DNA of 64,000 bases from NCBI GenBank assembly GCA_902363555.1, contig CABJAM010000001.1, forward strand, positions 682,001 through 746,000. Reading direction: 5' to 3'. Positions 37,578 to 46,949 of the stretch are shown piece by piece (position 1 is the stretch's first letter; each line of letters begins with the position of its first letter). This DNA comes from Lachnospiraceae bacterium (GTDB lineage Bacteria > Bacillota > Clostridia > Lachnospirales > Lachnospiraceae). The notes below the pieces were generated by a model, which made no database searches, had not been told where the DNA came from, and worked only from the letters and a program-made list of their open reading frames with translations. The translations under genes were made by a program, and so were the position numbers.

Positions 37578-39248
37578 GTGAAAAATTCAATTAAGCAATC
37601 GAAAGCAATATATTTTTGTATAGGAATCATAATTATTTTGGAAGTTTTCTACTTCAGAAATATTGTGTTTTCAGATAAATTGATTGGCGATTTTGGAGAT
37701 GGGCGGTTCTGTATGCTGGCCACCGAGCATTGGTTTCAGGTATTACTTGGAAATGAAACTTTACCGGATTTGCGTATGTTTTATCCGGTAACAGGTACCT
37801 TTGCTTATTCGGATATGTTTCTGGGCTTGGGAATACCTTTTTGCATATTTAGATTTGTTGGTATGAATATGTATACAGCGTTTAAGTTAGCAGCAATCTG
37901 TATCCATGCTATCGGTGCTTTTTCTATGTTTTATATATTACATAGGAAATTAAAATTTAATCCATTTATATGCGTGTTAGGCGTAATTATTTTTTCACAA
38001 GCGAATATGGCCAGCACAGCCACACATCCACAGTTATATGCAATTTATTTCATTCCCTTATTTGCTATATTTGTTCTGGATTATTTTCAGAATGTTTCTT
38101 CTGAGTTGAGAAAACGGGTAAAATATGCCTTATTGTCCATAGGCATGTTTGGCGTGATTTTTTATACCGGATGTTATATTGGGTATTTTGTACTTATATG
38201 CTTTGCTGTATTCGTATTATGGTTTATAATAACATCATTGATTTTCCGGCGAGATAAGTTGAAGGAGATATTTCAGTATATAGGTAGCCATATAGTGGAG
38301 TATATATTGTATCTGGTTTTCGCTGTTTTGGTTTTATTGCCATATTTATTAATGTATATACCTGTAAGTGGTCAGTCGGGGAAACGTTCCTGGGGAGAAG
38401 TCTCTGGATATCTACCAAGATGGTTTGAGTTTTTTAATTTGGATTCAACCAATCTTTTATGGAAAAATATATTTCATCTGGATGTGGAAAGTATATGTGG
38501 TGAGTCCACAACTGGATATCCCCTTGGAACCTTTGTGATATTTATAGTGGCCGTAGTTTGTTTTATCGTATTCTGCATTAGAAATAAAAAACGTCATAAG
38601 GATCAGTATTATTATGCTATAATTGGATGCAGTGTGTTGACTTGCCTGTTACTGATGCTCAAGGTTGGTGAGAACCTGTCGCTGTGGTGGCTATTATATA
38701 ATTTTCTGCCAGGGGCAGGGTCTATGAGAGCTGTTATGAGAATGAACGATGTTTTAATGTTTCCCATAGCTCTTTTGATTGCTGCGTGGGTGCAGTATAT
38801 ATACAGCAATGCAGTTATAAGAGTGGCTGTAAAAAGGGCACTATATATTGCGATTTTTATATTTTTTATGCTTGAGTACACGTGGTGTGGTGGACTATAC
38901 AGCAACTGGTCAACAGGAAGTCAGTTGGCCTTTATAGAGAGTGTATCTGAACCTCCAGAGGATTGTGATGTGGTGGTAATTGGCTATCGTGATAAAGATA
39001 AAATTAATCAAGCATTAGTTACAACCTATCAGTTGAATGCATGGCAGATTGCTTATAAATTTAACCTGCAATGTATCAATGGTTATACAAGTTATTATCC
39101 GGATGGGTGGGAGCCTATTAATCGGTTATATGAAAGTGACTATGAGAACCAAGTACATGCTTGGATTGAACGGTATCAATTGAACAATGTATATATGTAT
39201 CAGGTTGAAACAGACCTGTGGATACCTATGAGTGACGATGTTAAATAA
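37578..39248 (+). CDS. Polytopic membrane protein, GT-C-like or YfhO-like
   Basis: 556 residues with about ten to eleven membrane helices. The first loop reads GDFGDGRFCMLATEH, where the acidic residues sit in the GT-C position but without the Asp-Glu pair. LRMFYPVTGTFAYSDMFLG is a conserved-looking second loop. A ~100-residue hydrophilic C-terminus would be outside. GTG 37578 follows TGGAGG. I infer that it uses the donor made by the preceding GT2 enzyme. It ends the plus-strand locus. Confidence 0.55.
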   Translation: MKNSIKQSKAIYFCIGIIIILEVFYFRNIVFSDKLIGDFGDGRFCMLATEHWFQVLLGNETLPDLRMFYPVTGTFAYSDMFLGLGIPFCIFRFVGMNMYTAFKLAAICIHAIGAFSMFYILHRKLKFNPFICVLGVIIFSQANMASTATHPQLYAIYFIPLFAIFVLDYFQNVSSELRKRVKYALLSIGMFGVIFYTGCYIGYFVLICFAVFVLWFIITSLIFRRDKLKEIFQYIGSHIVEYILYLVFAVLVLLPYLLMYIPVSGQSGKRSWGEVSGYLPRWFEFFNLDSTNLLWKNIFHLDVESICGESTTGYPLGTFVIFIVAVVCFIVFCIRNKKRHKDQYYYAIIGCSVLTCLLLMLKVGENLSLWWLLYNFLPGAGSMRAVMRMNDVLMFPIALLIAAWVQYIYSNAVIRVAVKRALYIAIFIFFMLEYTWCGGLYSNWSTGSQLAFIESVSEPPEDCDVVVIGYRDKDKINQALVTTYQLNAWQIAYKFNLQCINGYTSYYPDGWEPINRLYESDYENQVHAWIERYQLNNVYMYQVETDLWIPMSDDVK

Positions 39249-39253
39249 AAAGC

Positions 39254-39280
39254 GGCGGTCCGAATAATTTTCGGGCCGCC
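39254..39280. terminator. Bidirectional terminator between convergent genes
   Basis: 11-bp stem GGCGGTCCGAA (39254-39264) with TTCGGGCCGCC (39270-39280), one G-U pair. On the minus strand it is followed by a T5 run, and on the plus strand by a looser T-rich tail. It separates the converging glycan locus and the minus-strand operon. Confidence 0.85.
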
Positions 39281-39287
39281 CTTAATT

Positions 39288-41420
39288 TTACCTGAAACTG
39301 GGATCCGTAGGATCGTAACCATAATCACCACTAAGAACAACAGGATTCGGTCTTGCTGGCTTATCAAATTTTGTCAACTGATTCCAGTTTCCATAAACTG
39401 TAACCTGAGAGCCATTACAATTATCAAAAATCCATTTTGCATCACCAACGGTCATGCGAACGCAGCCATGAGATGCATTTGTACCTAATTTTCTATATTC
39501 ACTGACAGAAAGTGTACGTTTATTTCCATTGACATAGTACCAGGCCGAATGGAAGAGATAATCGTTATGAATACGGGATACATATTGCCCCCATACTGGC
39601 CCCATTAATTCCCACCAATAGCCGATTCTCTGTATTGTGTAAGTACCAGACACCGTAGGTGTACTAAATGTACCACATGAGCAGATCATATTTTTAACCG
39701 GTATAATATATCCGTTAGCACCATCCTGTGCGAGAACAGTTACTGTGTTAGTATATGTATTAACCATGACCTTGTAACGGCTTTGTTTTCCAATAATCGA
39801 GTCAACATTTTGAACGAGAATGCCTTGATTATTAAAATAATATTTATACCCATCAACATATCCCCATCCACGAATCTGACGATTTCCATCATTGGGATTG
39901 AAATAATATAAATTTCCATCAATACGCTGCCAGCCGGATACTTTTTGTCCATTTAAATAATAGTATATATTGCCGTTGAAATCTGCCCATCCATCCTTTA
40001 CTGTATATGCAAGACCGTAATTGTCACATAATTGTTTAAACTCTTTGCTGCCAGTAATCTCATTGAAGGTGTCTGTTCGAGATGTCGAAGCCTTGGTTGC
40101 CCACTCAGATATACTTTCTTCTGGTAGATCTCTTAGTAATGTAGTTTTAAATAAAATTCGGGCAAAATCCTCATTCGACTGCGTGTGACTAGAACCTTCT
40201 GGGGAAAATATCAGTGTGTATAGGAAGTCAGATACTGTAAATGTGTGTGTACTTAAACGCTGTGTCCATTCATTTAATTCGTTATCTGATGCTTTGCGGT
40301 TCATACAGTTTTCATAGACATCCAGTACGTACTTTGTCAACTTCTGATTTTGATCGCGAGACTGTGATAAATAAATACTGCCTGTTTCGATACCGTAAGA
40401 TTCACATAGTTTGGCGAATTCGGTGGAGGCTACAAAGTTGTATAAAATATAGTCTCTTGACATCCCATTATTGAGTGTATTTAACCAATCCTGTTTTCCG
40501 CCTGAATCCGAAGGGCGATCTAAAAGTGTATTGTAAAGTATTTCGATATACTCGGAATCATCGAAGCTGCGTATTGTAAATTCGGTACTGTATATAAATC
40601 CGCATAAAACTTCGGCAGCGGTTTTTCTATGTGAGGATAGTTCAGATACCCATGTGTTTAAACCTTCTGAATCCGCTTTGCGGTTGAATATCAGCCGGTA
40701 AAGGCGATTAACAAACTGAGTCGTCATAGGGTTTAAATCAGTAATTTCAGAAAGTGGAATCGATCCTGTTTGTATTCCATAACTGTCACATAAAAGCCAA
40801 AACTCGCTGGAGGCCGTAAAACCGGAGCAAACATACCATCGAGAAAATCCTTCTTCCAGAACACCAATCCAGGTGCTTTTACCTTCACTATCTGAACTTC
40901 GATTGAAAATGGCCTGATACAGTGTTTCAACGTAATCTTCATTAGACAAATTTTTATTTGTAAATTCCTCACTGAAAATAAAGCCTATAATAATATCGGA
41001 TCCCGTCTTATTTCCAGATTTTAATTCGCTTACCCATGTATTTAAACCCTCTTCATCCGCCTGACGACCAAGTATGGTGGTATATAATCTGCTCACGAAA
41101 GCAGCTGCTGGCTCAGATGGGGCATTTTCTGTCTGTAATGTAACAATTTCCTGCTCAGAAGATTGTATATCTGAACTCTCTGAAATTGGATCATCTTCAT
41201 TGCTTTCAGTTTGAGTAATACTGGATTCCTGAGTCTCACTAGAAGAAACAGACTCATTAGGTGTTTGAGGTATCTCAGATGACTCCTGGTTTGCAGCTTC
41301 TGACGACAGTGTTTCTGATTCAGTTTGATCTTGTCCAAATTCTGTAGCATAAGCACCCTGGCTTACAAGCAGACATAGACATAAACACAAGCTCATATAT
41401 TTTTTTATCCTGTTACGCAA
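39288..41420 (-). CDS. Secreted L,D-transpeptidase (YkuD) with DUF4214 and cell-wall-binding repeats
   Basis: 710 residues. A signal peptide (1-25), a Ser/Glu/Thr/Gln linker (~28-103), three DUF4214 units (~106-215, 234-345, 361-470; the third is degenerate), then choline-binding-like aromatic repeats (~475-540: GWADFNGNIYYYLNG, GWQRIDGNLYYF, GWGYVDGYKYYF). Residues ~547-676 are a YkuD domain with H624 and catalytic C653 in SHGCVRM. L,D-transpeptidases make 3-3 peptidoglycan cross-links or attach proteins. The gene starts at TTG 41420 with AAGAGGG eight bases upstream, overlapping the rmd stop region, so it is translated with the GDP-rhamnose operon. ATG 41396 is an alternative start. Confidence 0.9.
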   Translation of the reverse strand: MRNRIKKYMSLCLCLCLLVSQGAYATEFGQDQTESETLSSEAANQESSEIPQTPNESVSSSETQESSITQTESNEDDPISESSDIQSSEQEIVTLQTENAPSEPAAAFVSRLYTTILGRQADEEGLNTWVSELKSGNKTGSDIIIGFIFSEEFTNKNLSNEDYVETLYQAIFNRSSDSEGKSTWIGVLEEGFSRWYVCSGFTASSEFWLLCDSYGIQTGSIPLSEITDLNPMTTQFVNRLYRLIFNRKADSEGLNTWVSELSSHRKTAAEVLCGFIYSTEFTIRSFDDSEYIEILYNTLLDRPSDSGGKQDWLNTLNNGMSRDYILYNFVASTEFAKLCESYGIETGSIYLSQSRDQNQKLTKYVLDVYENCMNRKASDNELNEWTQRLSTHTFTVSDFLYTLIFSPEGSSHTQSNEDFARILFKTTLLRDLPEESISEWATKASTSRTDTFNEITGSKEFKQLCDNYGLAYTVKDGWADFNGNIYYYLNGQKVSGWQRIDGNLYYFNPNDGNRQIRGWGYVDGYKYYFNNQGILVQNVDSIIGKQSRYKVMVNTYTNTVTVLAQDGANGYIIPVKNMICSCGTFSTPTVSGTYTIQRIGYWWELMGPVWGQYVSRIHNDYLFHSAWYYVNGNKRTLSVSEYRKLGTNASHGCVRMTVGDAKWIFDNCNGSQVTVYGNWNQLTKFDKPARPNPVVLSGDYGYDPTDPSFR

Positions 41421-41421
41421 A

Positions 41422-42375
41422 TCACATACCCTCTTTCTTATAATAACTACGCCAGTAATCTAAGGTCTCACTAATTGTTTGCTGAATCGTAATACGGGGC
41501 TGCCAGGATATGCAACCCTGAAGTTTTGTAACATCGGCTTCAATTATTGGTATATCTACTGGACGCAGTTTCTGTTTAGAAACTTGTACTTCTATTTTTA
41601 TTTTTGACATCTTTAGAATGAAATTTAAAAGCTCTTCGATGGCGATTGCGTGACCGCTGCCGACATTATATGTTTCACCGGCGCTCCCTTTTTGTATAAG
41701 CATTCCATATGCACGAACAACATCGCGAACATCTGAAAAATCACGTTTGGCACTAAGATTTCCAACCTGTAATACAGGCGGTTTTTTTGTAAGCTCAATT
41801 TCGGCTACCTGTTTACAAAAATCTGATACAACAAATGTCGGAGACTGTTCAGGTCCAATGTGATTAAAAGCTCTGACCATTATAATCGGAAGATTATAGG
41901 CTTTTGCGTAAATGCCGCTGATCATATTTTGACAAGCCTTTGTAGCGGCATAGATATTTCCCGGACGGAGAAGCGTACTTTCATTGACTGGGGTTTCATC
42001 GGGTTCTATATAACCGTATTCTTCTCCGGAACCAATCATTAAAACACGAGATGATAGGTGACATTCGCGAAGTGCATCCAGTAGATAGAGACTTCCCTTA
42101 ATATTAATATCCACAGTTAAGTCTGGTCGAGCCCACGATAAAGCCACCGAACTTTGGGCTGCGAGATGAAATATATAATCTGGTTGTGTTTTTTTTAGGA
42201 GCATGATAATATCACTTTTATCCAGCAAATTTAAATCATATACGTCAATCCCGGGAAAAGACAACTGCTCTCCCGGGAGTTTTGTTGCGGATAAATGCCA
42301 TGAATAGGTTTCTGACAGATGTTTGATCAGATATTTACCTACAAACCCTGCGCCTCCAATAATTAGTGCATTCAT
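41422..42375 (-). CDS. rmd: GDP-4-keto-6-deoxy-D-mannose reductase (GDP-D-rhamnose synthase)
   Basis: 317 residues, short-chain dehydrogenase fold of the extended type. NAD(P) site GGAGFVGKYLIKHL, HLAAQSSVALSW, GSGEEYG and catalytic YAATK are all present. FNHIGPEQSPTFVVSDF is characteristic of Rmd. The enzyme reduces the product of Gmd to GDP-D-rhamnose. GDP-L-fucose synthase is the usual alternative partner of Gmd, but that family is an epimerase-reductase with different motifs. It sits 12 bases downstream of gmd on the same strand. Confidence 0.85.
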   Translation of the reverse strand: MNALIIGGAGFVGKYLIKHLSETYSWHLSATKLPGEQLSFPGIDVYDLNLLDKSDIIMLLKKTQPDYIFHLAAQSSVALSWARPDLTVDINIKGSLYLLDALRECHLSSRVLMIGSGEEYGYIEPDETPVNESTLLRPGNIYAATKACQNMISGIYAKAYNLPIIMVRAFNHIGPEQSPTFVVSDFCKQVAEIELTKKPPVLQVGNLSAKRDFSDVRDVVRAYGMLIQKGSAGETYNVGSGHAIAIEELLNFILKMSKIKIEVQVSKQKLRPVDIPIIEADVTKLQGCISWQPRITIQQTISETLDYWRSYYKKEGM

Positions 42376-42387
42376 ACCTTATTTTCC

Positions 42388-43419
42388 TTATAATTTCATA
42401 AAATCAATTTCTTTTTTGACAAGTGACAGATCATTTTTAACCATACGATCTACAAGATCCGAAAATGATATCTCTCTTTTCCAACCAAGACAAGATTCTG
42501 CTTTTGCCGGATTGCCTAACAGTATATCAACCTCAGCCGGACGGAAGAAAGCAGGATTCACTTTCACAATAACTTTGCCGGTGCTTTTATTTATTCCAAT
42601 TTCGTTAATTCCTTCTCCGCTCCATTCCACATCGATGCCTGCATGACCAAATGCCGTTTCAACAAATTCCCGCACTGTACGTGTTTCGTTTGTTGCGATA
42701 ACATAGTCATCAGGGCTATGCTGCTGAAGCATAAGCCACATGGCATTGACATAATCTTTAGAGTGGCCCCAATCACGTTTTGATTCCAGGTTACCCAATT
42801 CCACATGATCGAGAAGGCCAAACTTAATCCGTGCTACAGCATCTGTGATTTTGCGGGTAACAAATTCTTTGCCCCGGCGCTCACTTTCGTGATTAAATAA
42901 AATACCGCTGCATGCAAACATATTGTAACTTTCACGGTAATTTTTAGTGATCCAGTGGCCATATAACTTAGCGACACCGTAGGGACTTCGGGGATAAAAG
43001 GGGGTCGATTCACATTGAGGTATTGCCTGTACAAGGCCAAACATTTCAGAGGTAGAGGCTTGGTAAAAATGAGCTTCAGGCTTTACTATACGTATAGCTT
43101 CCAACATGTTTGTAACCCCGAGTGCATCAATATCTGCCGTTGCCAGAGGCTGCTCCCAACTGGTGGCGACAAAAGACTGAGCCGCAAGATTGTAGATCTC
43201 GTCAGCCTGTGATATTTTCATCGCAGTAATGAGGGAAATGGGATCGGTCATATCTGCATAGATAAAATGGATTTTATCCTTAATATGATCCACATTGCCA
43301 TAATCAACAACACTTTTTCTGCGCATCAGACCATAAACATTATAGTCCTTTTCAAGTAAAAGTTCTGCTAGGTAGGATCCATCCTGACCTGTGATACCGG
43401 TAATTAAAGCATTTTTCAT
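42388..43419 (-). CDS. gmd: GDP-mannose 4,6-dehydratase
   Basis: 343 residues, typical length. ALITGITGQDGSYLAELLLEKDYNVYG is the diagnostic N-terminus. NLAAQSFVATSWEQP, the STSEMFG threonine region, and YGVAKLYGHWITKNYRE (catalytic Tyr-Lys) follow, with NHESERRGKEFVTRKI. It converts GDP-D-mannose to GDP-4-keto-6-deoxymannose. The enzyme upstream (manC) supplies its substrate and the one downstream (rmd) uses its product. Confidence 0.95.
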   Translation of the reverse strand: MKNALITGITGQDGSYLAELLLEKDYNVYGLMRRKSVVDYGNVDHIKDKIHFIYADMTDPISLITAMKISQADEIYNLAAQSFVATSWEQPLATADIDALGVTNMLEAIRIVKPEAHFYQASTSEMFGLVQAIPQCESTPFYPRSPYGVAKLYGHWITKNYRESYNMFACSGILFNHESERRGKEFVTRKITDAVARIKFGLLDHVELGNLESKRDWGHSKDYVNAMWLMLQQHSPDDYVIATNETRTVREFVETAFGHAGIDVEWSGEGINEIGINKSTGKVIVKVNPAFFRPAEVDILLGNPAKAESCLGWKREISFSDLVDRMVKNDLSLVKKEIDFMKL

Positions 43420-43439
43420 AATATAAATTTACTCCTAAC

Positions 43440-44510
43440 TTATAAATATTCTGTTTGATTACTAAACCTAAGTGATTCAAGTACCTTTTTTATATCTCCT
43501 GCTGAATTCTTAGCACATATTAATGTAGCATCTTTTGTATCGACAATAATTAAATCCTCTACGCCTACGGCAGCAATTAGTTTATCAGTGCCCTCGATTG
43601 TACAATTTCGGGTTTTTACAGTGAGTGTATTTCCTGTAATTGTATTACCTAAATCGTCAGTACCCCGAATCCGTGATACAGCAAGCCATGAGCCTACATC
43701 ATCCCAACCGAAATTGCCAGGGATGGTATATATATTTTGAGCTCTTTCCATAACACCATAATCAATGGATACGGAATCTAATTCAGGAAATACTTTTTTT
43801 AAAGTAGACAACTCCTGAACACTACCTATATCCTGTTGAATTGTTTTGAGGCCATCATAAGTAGATGGCAGATGAATCCGGATGTTATTTAGTATACTTG
43901 ATGTTTTCCAGACAAACATGCCGCTGTTCCAGAGATACTCACCACTGGAGATATAGTTCTGAGCAAGAGCCAAATTTGGTTTTTCAACAAAACGCTCAAC
44001 GGCAAAGGCCTGACCGCAGAACTGTGATTTATTCATTTTAATATATCCGTATCCAGTTTCAGGATAGTTTGGTGTGATGCCAATAGTTACCAGGTTGTTA
44101 TTATCTTCAGCTACATCGCAGGCTTGCTGTAATGTTTTGAGAAAAATATCATTGGATTTAATCAGATGATCCGATGGAAGGACCATCATTAGAGCATCTG
44201 TATATTTACTTGAAATGTAAATAGCGCCTAATCCAATACATGGCGCAGTATTTCTTCCCACAGGTTCACAGAGAATGTTCTGCTCGGGTACTTCTGGCAG
44301 CTGCTCTAATATCAGTTCCTTATAGTCAGTATTAGTAGCTATATAGATATCCTCTACATCGACTAAGGGAAGTATACGTTCAACAGTAAGCTGAATCATG
44401 GTTTTCCCATCATTTGTAAGAGAAAGAAATTGCTTTGGCAGGTTTTGTCGGCTTTTAGGCCAGAAGCGTTCGCCCCGTCCACCAGCCATAATTAAGGCAG
44501 TTTTCTTCAT
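43440..44510 (-). CDS. manC: Mannose-1-phosphate guanylyltransferase
   Basis: About 356 residues. The activator site MAGGRGERFWPKSRQNLPKQF keeps the arginine after GxG, and VEKPN is the sugar-binding motif. It makes GDP-mannose from mannose-1-phosphate and GTP. It is the first gene of a minus-strand operon manC-gmd-rmd-DUF4214/YkuD. AGGAGGTG six to seven bases upstream fixes the start at ATG (44510), three codons after a GTG that lies in the binding site. A second, fused guanylyltransferase is encoded at 47018. Confidence 0.92.
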   Translation of the reverse strand: MKKTALIMAGGRGERFWPKSRQNLPKQFLSLTNDGKTMIQLTVERILPLVDVEDIYIATNTDYKELILEQLPEVPEQNILCEPVGRNTAPCIGLGAIYISSKYTDALMMVLPSDHLIKSNDIFLKTLQQACDVAEDNNNLVTIGITPNYPETGYGYIKMNKSQFCGQAFAVERFVEKPNLALAQNYISSGEYLWNSGMFVWKTSSILNNIRIHLPSTYDGLKTIQQDIGSVQELSTLKKVFPELDSVSIDYGVMERAQNIYTIPGNFGWDDVGSWLAVSRIRGTDDLGNTITGNTLTVKTRNCTIEGTDKLIAAVGVEDLIIVDTKDATLICAKNSAGDIKKVLESLRFSNQTEYL

Positions 44511-44544
44511 TGTCTGCACCTCCTATTATTCTATTACAGAATAC

Positions 44545-44573
44545 ACTATGATTATTAAAAAAACAATAGTCAA
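44545..44573 (-). promoter_or_regulatory. Promoter of the manC-gmd-rmd operon
   Basis: Reading the minus strand: TTGACT (44573-44568), 17 bp, CATAGT (44550-44545). The -35 is strong, the -10 has four of six consensus bases. It lies ~35 bp upstream of the manC start codon. Confidence 0.5.
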
Positions 44574-44584
44574 ATTAATGTTTT

Positions 44585-44626
44585 AAAAGCCATGCACAAA
44601 GCTTTTTGCAAGATATGTGCATGGCT
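44585..44626 (-). terminator. Terminator of the NlpC/P60-DUF4214 gene
   Basis: Perfect 11-bp inverted repeat AGCCATGCACA (44588-44598) and TGTGCATGGCT (44616-44626) with a 17-base loop, followed on the minus strand by TTTT. It isolates the gene at 44640 from the manC operon. Confidence 0.8.
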
Positions 44627-44639
44627 AAAAGGAATATTT

Positions 44640-46841
44640 TTATACAAAAGGTCTTCGAACGCCTGCGATTATAGAACGCTGTGCATTTTGTATTGGCCAG
44701 ATAACAACCTTGTCCGGCCAAGCTTCTATAACCTGATCACTTCCAAGATATATTGCTACGTGGATAATGACACCAGCGGAGTTTTGGTAAAAAATCAAAT
44801 CACCTTTCTGCCTTTCGGAAGTGGACACATGCTTTAATGTGGATAAATTAAACATGTTTCGGGATTCATACTCATAACCGGGATGGGAGTGGCGTACGGG
44901 GTTAATAGGTGACATGTCAATACCAGCTGCGTATAATGCCTGCATAACCAGACCACTGCAGTCTGCTCCGGTGCCTGGAGCACCAGAAGCGCCGATAATA
45001 TACTCTGTTCCTAAGTAGGACTTGGCAGTTGTGATCATAGCATTGATACAGTCATCACGTGTCCTATTCTTAGTTATAAGCATTGGACTGATATATGTTC
45101 CGATATTATACCAGTCATAATCAGAGAAGCCAAGTGCTCGCCATGTATTTAGACCTACGATGCCATCAACTTTGAGGCCATTGGCCTTTTGGAATTTTCG
45201 GACTTCGTTCATAAACGTCATATCCACAATCGCTCTGTGGTTACTTATACCGAGTCTTTTTTGTACTTTATATACTTTCAGGCCCATATAATTTAGTCCA
45301 AGTTCATAGTCGCCTCCTGAAAGTGGGGCAATGGAATCCTGAATTTGTAAAAACTGACTTGGGTTTTGGTAAGCAATAGGCACAGCATAAAGTCCGAAAG
45401 GAGCAAGTACTTGTGAAAATTCATCACCGGATGCAATTTCATTAAACGCATTTTGACGACTGGTTGATGACAGATGATTCAACCAGTAATTTATTTCATC
45501 ATTTCGAGGTTGCCGCTGTAATGCAGCAATATACGCTTTATTTATAAACACCTCATTTGATTGTTGCGATAATCCCATTTCCGCCGAAAACAAAATGTCG
45601 GATATAAAATCTCTGGCGGTTGTCGGCTTCTCTGCAAGGCGTTGTACCCTAGTATTTAAATCATCTACAGAAGGTTTACGGCCTAACAAATTAGAATATG
45701 TAGTGGTAACAAAGTCTGTAATTGGAATATTTAAATCCCTGGCTTCAGAGAGCAATACAGTACCTGTTTCTATGCCGTAGGAGTCGCATAACTTCCAAAA
45801 CTCTGTAGAACCAATGAATCCCCAAAATAAGTAACCACGTGAAACACCTTTATTCAAAAGGTTCTGCCAGTTTTGCTGACCGGTGCTGTCTGGCGCACGA
45901 TCTAAGATGACTTGATATAACGTATTAATATAGTCGGAATCCGATACGTTTTTGTTCAGGTATTCTTCACTGAAAATAAACCCACTGACAGCCTGAGCAC
46001 CCGTGATCTGGTGGTTGGATAATTGTGTTACCCAATTTTCCAGGCCCTGGACATCCGGCTTCCGTGAAAGAACACGATTATAAATGCGACTGACAAATTT
46101 TGTGATTAACGGGTATTTGTCTACATTAGAATATAGCCGGAATGAACCCGCGTCAATACCGTAGGATTCGCACATTTTGTGAAATTCTGTGGAGCCGTTA
46201 AAACCTGCGCATACATAACTTCTGGTAAATCCTGCTTCAAGATTATTTACCCATGTATTTTTTCCATCAGGATCGGAAGCACGTCCAAGTAGTGCATTAT
46301 ACATGATTTCAACGAACTCTTCATTATTTTTATTCTGCAGAGTAAACTCATCGCTGAGTACAAATCCTTCAATAACATCAGAACCTGTTTTACTTCTGTT
46401 TTGTAATGCGGTTACCCATGTATTTAGTCCTTCTTCATCAGGTTCACGATTAAGTATAATTTGGTAGAGTCTGTTGACAAATTGTGTGGTTGGATCCAGC
46501 AGGCTCATCGCTTCTATATCAGCCTCATTAGTTTCTGTTTCAGAACTCGTCTCTGTTGTTTCCACAGTTTGAGAATCGCTAGTGTTTGGAACTGTTTCAA
46601 TTGTTTCTTGGGGTGGAGGATCAGTATCTTCCTGTGCACTGCTATCCTCTATTTGCGATTCAGTTTGGTTTGTTTCTGTTGTTTCCGTTGAGACGGATTC
46701 ATTGAGATTTTCCTGATTGACTGATTCTGTGTTTTGGGGTATAGTGTCAGTAGTTTCGTCAATTGTTGTTGCGAATGTTTTGGTAGGAATTGCAGTCAAT
46801 AAAAGTACGCAACACATCGTCATAGTAATAAGCTTTTTCAA
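44640..46841 (-). CDS. Secreted NlpC/P60 peptidase with peptidoglycan-binding and DUF4214 repeats
   Basis: 733 residues. Signal peptide 1-24, a Thr/Glu/Ser linker to ~112, three DUF4214 units (~118-230, 246-357, 374-484, the last degenerate), a PG_binding_1 domain (~519-570, LGLNYMGLKVYKVQKRLG to VDGIVGLNTWRAL), and a C-terminal NlpC/P60 domain (~600-725) with C628 in GADCSGLVMQAL and H694 in IIHVAIYLG. Such domains cut peptide stems of peptidoglycan, usually between D-Glu and the third residue. TTG 46841 follows AGGAGGG. It shares linker style and DUF4214 order with the GH25 and YkuD proteins nearby, but has its own promoter and terminator. Confidence 0.9.
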   Translation of the reverse strand: MKKLITMTMCCVLLLTAIPTKTFATTIDETTDTIPQNTESVNQENLNESVSTETTETNQTESQIEDSSAQEDTDPPPQETIETVPNTSDSQTVETTETSSETETNEADIEAMSLLDPTTQFVNRLYQIILNREPDEEGLNTWVTALQNRSKTGSDVIEGFVLSDEFTLQNKNNEEFVEIMYNALLGRASDPDGKNTWVNNLEAGFTRSYVCAGFNGSTEFHKMCESYGIDAGSFRLYSNVDKYPLITKFVSRIYNRVLSRKPDVQGLENWVTQLSNHQITGAQAVSGFIFSEEYLNKNVSDSDYINTLYQVILDRAPDSTGQQNWQNLLNKGVSRGYLFWGFIGSTEFWKLCDSYGIETGTVLLSEARDLNIPITDFVTTTYSNLLGRKPSVDDLNTRVQRLAEKPTTARDFISDILFSAEMGLSQQSNEVFINKAYIAALQRQPRNDEINYWLNHLSSTSRQNAFNEIASGDEFSQVLAPFGLYAVPIAYQNPSQFLQIQDSIAPLSGGDYELGLNYMGLKVYKVQKRLGISNHRAIVDMTFMNEVRKFQKANGLKVDGIVGLNTWRALGFSDYDWYNIGTYISPMLITKNRTRDDCINAMITTAKSYLGTEYIIGASGAPGTGADCSGLVMQALYAAGIDMSPINPVRHSHPGYEYESRNMFNLSTLKHVSTSERQKGDLIFYQNSAGVIIHVAIYLGSDQVIEAWPDKVVIWPIQNAQRSIIAGVRRPFV

Positions 46842-46879
46842 TTTTTATCCCTCCTGATTTTTTTACACATTCCTTAATT

Positions 46880-46908
46880 AGCATACACTAAATATGCACT
46901 AAAAACAA
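46880..46908 (-). promoter_or_regulatory. Promoter of the NlpC/P60-DUF4214 gene
   Basis: On the minus strand: TTGTTT (46908-46903), 17 bp, TATGCT (46885-46880). It lies ~40 bp before the TTG start, in the 176-bp divergent region shared with the fusion gene at 47018. Confidence 0.5.
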
Positions 46909-46949
46909 GTCATTAAGCGATACATAATATTTAATATCCTATAAAATCA

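Noticed and set aside
41422..42375. GDP-L-fucose synthase as identity of the Gmd partner
   Set aside because: The motifs (FNHIGPEQSPTFVVSDF, YAATK) fit the reductase Rmd better than the epimerase-reductase; kept only as an alternative.
9290..46841. Integrative mobile element carrying the glycan locus
   Set aside because: Composition suggests transfer, but no integrase, transposase, attachment repeats or tRNA gene is visible at the borders.
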